A DNA stretch of 64,000 bases, from assembly GCA_038251625.1 (NCBI GenBank), contig JBBSBE010000002.1, positions 1 to 64,000 of the forward strand, given 5' to 3'. The stretch comes from JBBQXK01 sp038251625 (GTDB lineage: Bacteria > Pseudomonadota > Alphaproteobacteria > Rhodobacterales > Rhodobacteraceae). The notes beneath the pieces are model-generated. The model saw only the letters and a list, made by a program, of their open reading frames with translations, did no database searches and was not told the DNA's origin. Shown here piece after piece: positions 25,604-32,669 of the stretch (positions are counted from its first letter, which is position 1; each line of letters starts with the position of its first letter). Both the position numbers and the translations under genes were made by a program.

Positions 25604-27052
25604 ATGGAGATTCGCGAGGCGCTCACCTTCGACGACGTGCTTCTGGTTCCCGCCGCTTCAAGCGTACTTCCGCTTGATGCAGATACGTCCACGTTCGTGA
25701 CGCAGGCGATCCGGATGAACATCCCGCTTCTGTCCTCCGCAATGGACACCGTGACAGAGGCGCGCATGGCCATCGCCATGGCGCAGGCGGGCGGGATCGG
25801 CGTGATCCACCGCAACCTCGATACCGAAGCACAGGCGCGCGAGGTGCGCCGGGTCAAGCGGTTCGAATCGGGCGTCGTCTATGCCCCCATCACCTTGACC
25901 CCCGACCAGACGCTCGCCGACGCCAAGCTTTTGATGGAGCGCTACAATATCACCGGCTTCCCGGTGGTGGACGCCGTCGGCCGCGTGCTTGGCATCGTTA
26001 CCAACCGTGACATGCGCTTTGCCAGTGACGACCGCACACCGGTGCGCGCCATGATGACGTCCGATAATCTCGCGCTTTTGCGTGAACCGGTGGACCGTGA
26101 GGCCGCCATCAGCCTGATGAAGGCACGGCGGATCGAGAAGCTGCTGGTGACCGACGGGCAGGGCAAGCTGACCGGCCTGCTGACGCTCAAGGATACGGAA
26201 AAGGCCGTTCTGAACCCTCAGGCCTGCAAGGACGAGCTTGGGCGCCTGCGCGTCGCCGCCGCAACCACCGTGGGCGATGCGGGGTTTGAGCGGAGCCGCG
26301 CGCTGATCGACGCGGGCGTGGATATGGTGGTGATCGACACGGCCCACGGCCACAGCGAAGGCGTGGCCCGCGCGGTAGAGCGGATCAAGGCGCTGTCGAA
26401 TGCCGTGCAGGTGGTGGCAGGCAACGTGGCCACGGCCGAAGCCACGCGCGCGCTGATCGGGGCAGGGGCGGACGCCGTGAAGGTGGGGATCGGCCCCGGA
26501 TCCATCTGCACCACGCGCATCGTGGCTGGCGTCGGCGTGCCGCAATTGACCGCGATCATGGATGCGGCGCGCGCGGCGGGCGATATCCCCGTGATCGCTG
26601 ACGGCGGCATCAAGTATTCCGGCGATTTTGCCAAGGCAATCGCGGCGGGGGCATCCTGCGCCATGGTGGGATCGGCCATCGCGGGCACCGACGAAAGCCC
26701 CGGCGAGGTGATCCTCTACCAGGGCCGCAGCTTCAAAAGCTATCGTGGGATGGGCAGTCTTGGCGCCATGGCGCGCGGATCGGCCGATCGCTATTTCCAG
26801 AAGGATGCGGCCTCGGACAAGCTGGTACCGGAGGGGATCGAAGGGCAGGTTCCCTACAAGGGCACGGTCGCCACGGTGATCCATCAGATGGTCGGCGGCC
26901 TGCGCGCAGCGATGGGCTACACCGGCAACCGGACGGTGGCCGACATGCGCGCAAATTGCAGCTTCGTGCGGATAACTGGGGCGGGGCTGCGCGAAAGCCA
27001 TGTGCATGACGTGCAGATCACGCGGGAAAGCCCGAATTACCGCGTGATGTAA
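25604..27052 (+). CDS. guaB: IMP dehydrogenase
   Basis: A 482-residue IMP dehydrogenase of normal length. Order: N-terminal barrel part (EALTFDDVLLVPAASSVLP), two CBS domains (about residues 95-205), the barrel with substrate loop GPGSICTTRIV that carries the catalytic Cys, then GGIKYSGD and the flap region YRGMGSLGAMARGS. It makes XMP from IMP with NAD, the committed step of GMP synthesis. GGAGG lies 5 bases before ATG 25604; the open frame from 25247 is not coding. The RsmB-like gene follows on the same strand after 46 bases. Confidence 0.96.
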   Translation: MEIREALTFDDVLLVPAASSVLPLDADTSTFVTQAIRMNIPLLSSAMDTVTEARMAIAMAQAGGIGVIHRNLDTEAQAREVRRVKRFESGVVYAPITLTPDQTLADAKLLMERYNITGFPVVDAVGRVLGIVTNRDMRFASDDRTPVRAMMTSDNLALLREPVDREAAISLMKARRIEKLLVTDGQGKLTGLLTLKDTEKAVLNPQACKDELGRLRVAAATTVGDAGFERSRALIDAGVDMVVIDTAHGHSEGVARAVERIKALSNAVQVVAGNVATAEATRALIGAGADAVKVGIGPGSICTTRIVAGVGVPQLTAIMDAARAAGDIPVIADGGIKYSGDFAKAIAAGASCAMVGSAIAGTDESPGEVILYQGRSFKSYRGMGSLGAMARGSADRYFQKDAASDKLVPEGIEGQVPYKGTVATVIHQMVGGLRAAMGYTGNRTVADMRANCSFVRITGAGLRESHVHDVQITRESPNYRVM

Positions 27053-27098
27053 CGGGCTCAATGCTTTCCGCACCGATCCTCATCCATCGCGTGAAGGC

Positions 27099-28244
27099 AT
27101 GACCCCGGCTGCCCGCCTTGCGGCGGCCATCGGCGTGCTGGACCGGTGGCTGGGCGGTGCGCCCGCCGAACAGGCCCTTACGAACTGGGCTCGCGCCAGC
27201 CGTTATGCAGGGTCGGGCGATCGTCATGCCGTACGCGATCTGGTGTTCGATGCGATCCGCTGCCGACGATCCTTCGCATCGCTTGGCGGGATCGAGACGG
27301 GACGGGCGCTGATCCTGGGCGGCCTGCGCGCATCGGGGCAAGACCCGGCGGCGCTGTTCACGGGCGAAGGCCACGCGCCAGCCCCCCTCGATGCAGGCGA
27401 GGCGGGCACCGAACCGAAGGGCCTTGTCGCGCTCGACTGCCCCGACTGGCTGGCCCCTTCATTGCGGGAAAGTCTTGGCGACGATTTCGCCCCCGTCATG
27501 GCGGCTCTTCGCCATCGCGCCCCGGTTTTCCTGCGCGTCAATACGGCCCGGATGTCCGTGAAAGACGCCATGAATGCGCTGGCCGAAGAAAGCATTCCAA
27601 CCCTTCGGTCCACCCTTTCAGCTACCGCGCTGGAAGTGACGGGCAATGCCCGGACAATCCAGTCTTCCCAAAGCTATCTGGCGGGAATGGTGGAACTTCA
27701 GGACGCCGCGTCCCAACGGCTGGTTGAGGAGCTGCCACTGACGGCAGGTCAGCGCGTGCTTGATTATTGCGCGGGCGGGGGCGGCAAGACGCTTGCCATG
27801 GCTGGCCGCGCGCCGCTGGACCTGACCGCGCATGATGTCGCACCGCAACGCTTGCGCGATTTGCCTGCGCGCGCGGCACGCGCGGGGGTTACCGTACGGA
27901 TCGGTGCGCCGCAGGGCCTGTATGACGGGGTGCTGGTCGATGCGCCGTGCTCGGGGTCTGGTGCGTGGCGCCGGTCACCGGAAGGGAAATGGAGCCTGAC
28001 GCCAGACCGCCTCGCGGCACTCGTGAACATGCAGCAGGCCGTTCTGGACGAGGCTGCGGCACATGTGGCGCCCGGTGGATGGCTTGCCTATGCCACTTGT
28101 TCGCTGCTTCAGTCGGAAAATTCCATGCAGGCCGCGGCGTTTAACGCCCGTCATCCCGGTTTCAGTCACGGCCCGGATCTGCGCCTGACGCCCCTTGATG
28201 GCGGCGATGGGTTTTTCATGGCGCTTTTTGCGCGAGCCACCTAG
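27099..28244 (+). CDS. RsmB-like 16S rRNA (cytosine-C5) methyltransferase family protein
   Basis: A 381-residue RsmB/NOP-family RNA m5C methyltransferase. An N-terminal NusB-like helical part (about 1-120) is followed by the SAM-binding domain: VLDYCAGGGGKTLAMAG (motif I), DAPCSGSGAWRRSPEGKW with one catalytic Cys, and YATCSLLQSEN with the second. A weak GAAGG precedes the ATG. It sits right behind guaB. It acts on rRNA or tRNA cytosines in the cytosol; the exact target position is not certain. Confidence 0.9.
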   Translation: MTPAARLAAAIGVLDRWLGGAPAEQALTNWARASRYAGSGDRHAVRDLVFDAIRCRRSFASLGGIETGRALILGGLRASGQDPAALFTGEGHAPAPLDAGEAGTEPKGLVALDCPDWLAPSLRESLGDDFAPVMAALRHRAPVFLRVNTARMSVKDAMNALAEESIPTLRSTLSATALEVTGNARTIQSSQSYLAGMVELQDAASQRLVEELPLTAGQRVLDYCAGGGGKTLAMAGRAPLDLTAHDVAPQRLRDLPARAARAGVTVRIGAPQGLYDGVLVDAPCSGSGAWRRSPEGKWSLTPDRLAALVNMQQAVLDEAAAHVAPGGWLAYATCSLLQSENSMQAAAFNARHPGFSHGPDLRLTPLDGGDGFFMALFARAT

Positions 28245-28279
28245 ACTTCGCTCAACCGCAGCATGCGCTTTGTTTCTGA

Positions 28280-28295
28280 TTAAGTCACACTTAAC
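28280..28295. promoter_or_regulatory. CtrA-binding site upstream of cckA
   Basis: TTAA-GTCACAC-TTAAC, an exact match to the full CtrA consensus TTAA-N7-TTAAC. It lies 14 bases before ATG 28310 and 47 bases before the preferred GTG start of cckA. CckA controls phosphorylation of CtrA, so this would close a feedback loop. Binding is inferred from the motif only. Confidence 0.65.
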
Positions 28296-28342
28296 GATTT
28301 TGGCTCCGTATGGGGATACCGATTCTGACAGGAGCGGACGCT

Positions 28343-30682
28343 GTGGCCAAATCCTCATCGCTGATGACCCAAGATCTGGTGGGCACCGCGCGCAGCGTTT
28401 CGCCGCGCGTGTGGATGCTGGTGCTGGTAGCCGCGCTCTGCCTGATCCTCGCGGTGATGGCGCCTGATCGTGGAATGCGGCTGTCCTCTGCCGTGGCAGG
28501 CCTGACGCTGGTGGCACTGGTGCTGATGCTGCGCGGGCTTACGGTTTATGGCTCCATGCGCGACCGGGTGGTTGAACGGCATCTCGCCCTTCTTGTTGGC
28601 AAGGATGCCACGCCCTGTTTCACCACGGATGACCTGGGCCAGATCGGCTACCGCAATGCAGCGGCAACCGAACGGTTTCGCGGTTCTGCGGCAACCTCGC
28701 TTGTCGCGACGCTCGGCGATCAGTTCGCCAGCCCCGCATCGGTTCTCTATCGGCTGCAAAGCCGCGCCGCGAACCTTGGCTCTGGTCGCGAAGATGTGGT
28801 GACGCGGAAGGGCCATCTGCGGCTGTCGGTCCACCGGGTCGCGGCCGCACGGTTTCTGTGGCGGCTTGAGGAATTTTCCGACCGGTCCGGATCAGGCCGC
28901 GGGGCGGAGGGGCTGAGCCTGCCGATGATCGTGGCGAACAAGACCGGCGTCGTCCTTTTCACGAATGAGGCTTTGCGTCGGCTGACGGGCAGCCGCCCGA
29001 AGCGCCTTGACCGCCTTTTCACCACCCCCGTCCTGCGCAGCGGCGAGGAGGTCGAGGTCAGTACTCTTGACGGCCCCGTCCGGGCGATACTGGCCGAGGT
29101 GGAGGGGGCCGGCGAGCGGCGCGAGATTTACTTGTTGCCCGTGCCCGAAAGGGCGCCCGGAAAGATTCAAGCCGATTTCGAGAACGTGCCGGTAGCGCTG
29201 ATGACCTTTCGGCCCGGCGGCGGCATGAACGCGGCCAACAGGGCGGCGCGCGAGCTTCTGGGGATCACCGAAGAGGCGGGCTTGCGCTTTTCGGACCTCT
29301 TCGACGGCCCGGGGCGATCGGTGACGGATTGGCTCGACGATGTGCTGGCCGAGCGGTTGCCGAGTGGGTCCGAGGTCTTGCGCTTGCGCCGGAACGCGAC
29401 CGACGCATTCTATCAGGTTGCGCTGCGGCGAATCGTCGATCAAGGCCGTCCCATGGCGCTTGCAGTCCTGCAGGATGCCACCGCGCTGAAGACCATCGAG
29501 GCGCAGTTCGTCCAAAGCCAGAAGATGACGGCAATCGGTCAGCTTGCGGGTGGCATCGCACATGATTTCAACAACCTGCTGACGGCAATCTCCGGTCACT
29601 GCGATCTCTTGCTGCTGCGGCGCGGGCCTGAAGATCAGGACTATGCCGATCTTGTGCAAATCCATCAGAATTCCAACCGGGCCGCGGGGTTGATCGGCCA
29701 GCTTCTGGCCTTCTCGCGCAAACAGACCCTCTCGCCCGAGCAATTGGCGCTTGAGGACGTGCTGGGCGAACTTGGCCATCTCTTGAACCGCCTGATGGGC
29801 GAAAAGGTCTCGCTGAAACTTGCGCACGCGCCGGGCCTTTTGCCGATCCGGGCCGATCGACGGCAGCTTGAACAGGTGTTCATGAACCTCGTGGTCAATG
29901 CGCGGGATGCGATGCCCGATGGCGGTGTCGTGCGCATCGAGACCGAGGCGCTGACCCTGGCCGAGCCCTACCGACGCGATCAGGCCGTCGTGCCCCCCGG
30001 CGAATACAGCGTGATCCGCGTCAGCGACACCGGCTGCGGTATTCCGCCCGACCGGATCGAAAAGGTGTTCGAGCCCTTCTTCACAACCAAGAAGGTCGGC
30101 GAGGGCACGGGGCTTGGCCTTTCCACGGTATACGGGATCGTCAAGCAATCGGGCGGTTTCATCTTTGTCGATTCAGAGCCGGGCGCTGGCACGACCTTTC
30201 ATCTGTACTTCCCGGCGCATCCGATGTTTGCCGCCGAAGATGCCCTGCCCGCAGCGGCGGTTGAAGTGTCCAACATCTTTGTCGACACCCCCGAGGCTAG
30301 CACCCAGCCGCGCCGGGGCGAGGGGGTGATTCTTCTGGTCGAGGACGAGGCCCCTGTCCGCGCCTTCGCATCGCGCGCTCTGCGCTTGCGTGGCTACACC
30401 GTCCTTGAGGCTGAAAACGCCGAGGAAGCGCTGGCGCGACTTTCCGACCCGACGCTCGACGTCGATGTCTTCGTGACCGATGTGGTGATGCCGGGGATGG
30501 ACGGACCAAGCTGGGTGCGAGAGGCGTTGCGCGACAGGCCGAATGCGCGGGTGGTCTTTGTCTCGGGCTATGCCGAAGACAGTCTGGGCGCAGAGGATGA
30601 TCCTATCCCCAACTCGGTGTTTCTGCCAAAACCCTTTTCCCTCAATGATCTGGCGGCTACCGTCCAAAGCCAGTTGCATTGA
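28343..30682 (+). CDS. cckA: Cell cycle hybrid histidine kinase CckA
   Basis: A 779-residue hybrid kinase. Two membrane helices lie near residues 25-70. PAS-like regions (about 85-380) follow, then HisKA with His407 in GGIAHDFNNLLTAISGHCDL, a CckA-type signature, HATPase_c (VNARDAMPDGG, DTGCGIP, GTGLGLSTVYGIVKQSGG), and a receiver domain with Asp713 in VFVTDVVMPGMDG. It drives the ChpT/CtrA phosphorelay that governs motility, gene transfer agents and division in alphaproteobacteria. GTG 28343 is preferred because AGGAG lies 9 bases before it; ATG 28310 would add 11 residues but has no ribosome site. Confidence 0.95.
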   Translation: MAKSSSLMTQDLVGTARSVSPRVWMLVLVAALCLILAVMAPDRGMRLSSAVAGLTLVALVLMLRGLTVYGSMRDRVVERHLALLVGKDATPCFTTDDLGQIGYRNAAATERFRGSAATSLVATLGDQFASPASVLYRLQSRAANLGSGREDVVTRKGHLRLSVHRVAAARFLWRLEEFSDRSGSGRGAEGLSLPMIVANKTGVVLFTNEALRRLTGSRPKRLDRLFTTPVLRSGEEVEVSTLDGPVRAILAEVEGAGERREIYLLPVPERAPGKIQADFENVPVALMTFRPGGGMNAANRAARELLGITEEAGLRFSDLFDGPGRSVTDWLDDVLAERLPSGSEVLRLRRNATDAFYQVALRRIVDQGRPMALAVLQDATALKTIEAQFVQSQKMTAIGQLAGGIAHDFNNLLTAISGHCDLLLLRRGPEDQDYADLVQIHQNSNRAAGLIGQLLAFSRKQTLSPEQLALEDVLGELGHLLNRLMGEKVSLKLAHAPGLLPIRADRRQLEQVFMNLVVNARDAMPDGGVVRIETEALTLAEPYRRDQAVVPPGEYSVIRVSDTGCGIPPDRIEKVFEPFFTTKKVGEGTGLGLSTVYGIVKQSGGFIFVDSEPGAGTTFHLYFPAHPMFAAEDALPAAAVEVSNIFVDTPEASTQPRRGEGVILLVEDEAPVRAFASRALRLRGYTVLEAENAEEALARLSDPTLDVDVFVTDVVMPGMDGPSWVREALRDRPNARVVFVSGYAEDSLGAEDDPIPNSVFLPKPFSLNDLAATVQSQLH

Positions 30683-30720
30683 CGCAGGTATACTGAACCG
30701 GCCTTCGGCGGCCGACGGGA

Positions 30721-31317
30721 TCAGCGATGGTCGATCGATGCGTAGAGGGCAAAATCGGCGGACGCCCGCTCAGCCAGCCGTCGCTCTGTCCTCGGCGACA
30801 ACTCCAGCGCGGCGTGGGGCGAGACGTTCAGTTTGGGCAGGGTAATCTCGAAATCTAGACGATCTTCCAGAAAACCCACAAGGCGGTCGATCTCTTCGTA
30901 TCGGAAAAGATGGTCTACCCCCTTGCCGTTGCGCGGCTGCAGGAACCGCGCCTGCGAACCCACGGATGCGAATTCGGGCTGCGGATCGCTACACCATCCC
31001 TGCACGAATGTGTCAAAATCGATGTCCCGCGTCCCGCGCGGCGATTCCGCCATCGTTTCGCGCGACCGGTACCGATACCAGCTTCCCAGCCAGTCGCGCG
31101 GCTCTCGCATCAGCGCGCAAAGCGTGAATTCATGCCCCGATGCCGCCGCCAGATAGGGGCCGACGAACCGGTGGTAGCGGTGCACGGTGGTGTGCTTCAG
31201 CACGGGCGGCCGCTGCACCGACAAAGCCGCCAGCGGCTCGAGCGCCGCCGCAATCGCCGTCGACCCTGTCTTTGGCGTCGCCAGAAACGCCAGCCTTTGA
31301 TCCCAGAATACCAGCAT
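30721..31317 (-). CDS. Sulfotransferase-family protein
   Basis: A 198-residue P-loop protein. LAFLATPKTGSTAIAAAL matches the 5'-phosphosulfate-binding loop of PAPS-dependent sulfotransferases, and LCALMREPRDWLGSWYRYRS matches the 3'-phosphate-binding stretch. Family members transfer sulfate to sugars, lipids or proteins; the acceptor here is unknown. ATG 31317 is where homology begins; the frame is open to 31359. It is convergent with cckA and divergent from recA. Confidence 0.78.
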   Translation of the reverse strand: MLVFWDQRLAFLATPKTGSTAIAAALEPLAALSVQRPPVLKHTTVHRYHRFVGPYLAAASGHEFTLCALMREPRDWLGSWYRYRSRETMAESPRGTRDIDFDTFVQGWCSDPQPEFASVGSQARFLQPRNGKGVDHLFRYEEIDRLVGFLEDRLDFEITLPKLNVSPHAALELSPRTERRLAERASADFALYASIDHR

Positions 31318-31411
31318 CGCCGCCCTTTTTCGCCTGCCGGCCGTCTTTGTAGGCCGCACGTAAACTATCCCTTAACCAAATGCACCGAAAGCTGAATTCA
31401 GGAGAATTCGA

Positions 31412-31440
31412 TTGAAATGTTCTCTGTTTGATCGCATAAG
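31412..31440 (+). promoter_or_regulatory. recA promoter
   Basis: TTGAAA at 31412-31417 and CATAAG at 31435-31440, 17 bases apart, fit a sigma-70 promoter about 70 bases upstream of the recA start. The LexA motif at 31419-31433 fills the spacer between them. Confidence 0.6.
31419..31433. promoter_or_regulatory. LexA (SOS) box 1 of recA, GTTC-N7-GATC
   Basis: GTTCTCTGTTTGATC matches the GTTC-N7-GATC LexA motif known from Rhodobacter sphaeroides recA. It sits between the -35 and -10 elements, the ideal place for repression. Confidence 0.75.
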
Positions 31441-31444
31441 ACGG

Positions 31445-31459
31445 GAACAGGTCAAGAAC
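31445..31459. promoter_or_regulatory. LexA (SOS) box 2 of recA, GAAC-N7-GAAC
   Basis: GAACAGGTCAAGAAC is an alphaproteobacterial direct-repeat SOS motif (GAAC-N7-GAAC). It starts 11 bases downstream of box 1, near the expected transcription start. Confidence 0.6.
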
Positions 31460-31506
31460 ACATCGGGCAATTGCCGCCCCCGTGCGGCTGTGGGATAAGG
31501 ACGGAA

Positions 31507-32580
31507 ATGATGGCAACGGCGAGCCTTTTGGACATGAAAGACAAGCGCGACAGCGACAAGGCCAAGGCACTTGAAAGCGCGCTTGCGCAGATCGAGCGGC
31601 AGTTCGGCAAGGGCTCGATCATGAAGCTGGGTGAAAACAACCCCGTGCTGGAGATTGAGGCCACTTCGACAGGCTCGCTGGGCCTCGACATTGCGCTCGG
31701 GATCGGCGGATTGCCCAAGGGTCGCATCGTCGAGATCTACGGACCGGAAAGCTCGGGCAAGACGACGCTTACGCTGCATGTCGTGGCCGAAGAGCAGAAA
31801 AAGGGCGGCGTCTGCGCCTTTGTCGATGCCGAGCACGCGCTCGATCCGCTTTACGCCAAGAAACTGGGCGTGAACCTCGACGAGCTTCTGATCAGCCAGC
31901 CCGACACCGGCGAGCAGGCACTGGAGATTGTGGATACGCTTGTGCGCTCGGGCGCGGTCAGCCTCGTCGTAATCGATTCGGTGGCGGCTCTGACGCCCAA
32001 GGCCGAGATCGAGGGCGACATGGGCGACATGCAAATGGGCGCCCAGGCCCGGCTGATGAGCCAGGCGATGCGCAAACTGACCGCCAGCATCGGCCGTTCG
32101 AACTGCATGGTGATCTTCATCAACCAGATCCGCATGAAAATCGGCGTGATGTTCGGCAGCCCCGAGACGACGAGCGGCGGCAACGCGCTGAAGTTCTACG
32201 CCTCCGTCCGGCTCGACATCCGCCGCATCGGTTCGATCAAGGACCGGGACGAGGTGGTGGGCAACACCACGCGCGTGAAGGTGGTCAAGAACAAGGTAGC
32301 CCCGCCCTTCAAGCAGGTGGAATTCGACATCATGTACGGCGAGGGGATCTCGAAGACGGGCGAGTTGATCGATCTCGGGGTAAAGGCGGGCGTGGTCGAA
32401 AAATCGGGGTCCTGGTATTCCTATGGCGACGAACGGATCGGGCAAGGGCGCGAGAATGCCAAGCTGTTCCTGAAATCCAACCCGTCCGTCGCGCATGAGA
32501 TCGAAGACAAGATCCGCGCGGGCCACGGTCTTGATTTCCACATGGTCGAAGGCGGTGCCGAAGACGTGGTGGACATGTAG
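31507..32580 (+). CDS. recA: Recombinase RecA
   Basis: A 357-residue RecA of normal length. Walker A is GPESSGKTTL, LVVIDSVAALTPKAEIEGD is the Walker B and L1 region, and NQIRMKIGVMFGSPETTSGG is the L2 DNA-binding loop. It catalyses strand exchange and triggers LexA self-cleavage. AAGGA is 5 bases before ATG 31507 and 8 before ATG 31510, so either of two adjacent codons could start it. Two LexA boxes lie in its promoter region. A GC hairpin follows the stop, then alaS. Confidence 0.97.
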   Translation: MMATASLLDMKDKRDSDKAKALESALAQIERQFGKGSIMKLGENNPVLEIEATSTGSLGLDIALGIGGLPKGRIVEIYGPESSGKTTLTLHVVAEEQKKGGVCAFVDAEHALDPLYAKKLGVNLDELLISQPDTGEQALEIVDTLVRSGAVSLVVIDSVAALTPKAEIEGDMGDMQMGAQARLMSQAMRKLTASIGRSNCMVIFINQIRMKIGVMFGSPETTSGGNALKFYASVRLDIRRIGSIKDRDEVVGNTTRVKVVKNKVAPPFKQVEFDIMYGEGISKTGELIDLGVKAGVVEKSGSWYSYGDERIGQGRENAKLFLKSNPSVAHEIEDKIRAGHGLDFHMVEGGAEDVVDM

Positions 32581-32586
32581 GGGCAA

Positions 32587-32619
32587 GGGCGCGGGGCACA
32601 GTGGACAGCCCCCGCGCCC
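32587..32619 (+). terminator. Hairpin after recA
   Basis: A 10-bp stem GGGCGCGGGG / CCCCGCGCCC with a 13-base loop lies 6 bases after the recA stop. No T tract follows. It may attenuate read-through into alaS. Confidence 0.5.
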
Positions 32620-32669
32620 GCAGCTAAACCGGGCGGGTCCGCAAGAGCCGTGAAGGGGCCCGCCTGCAC

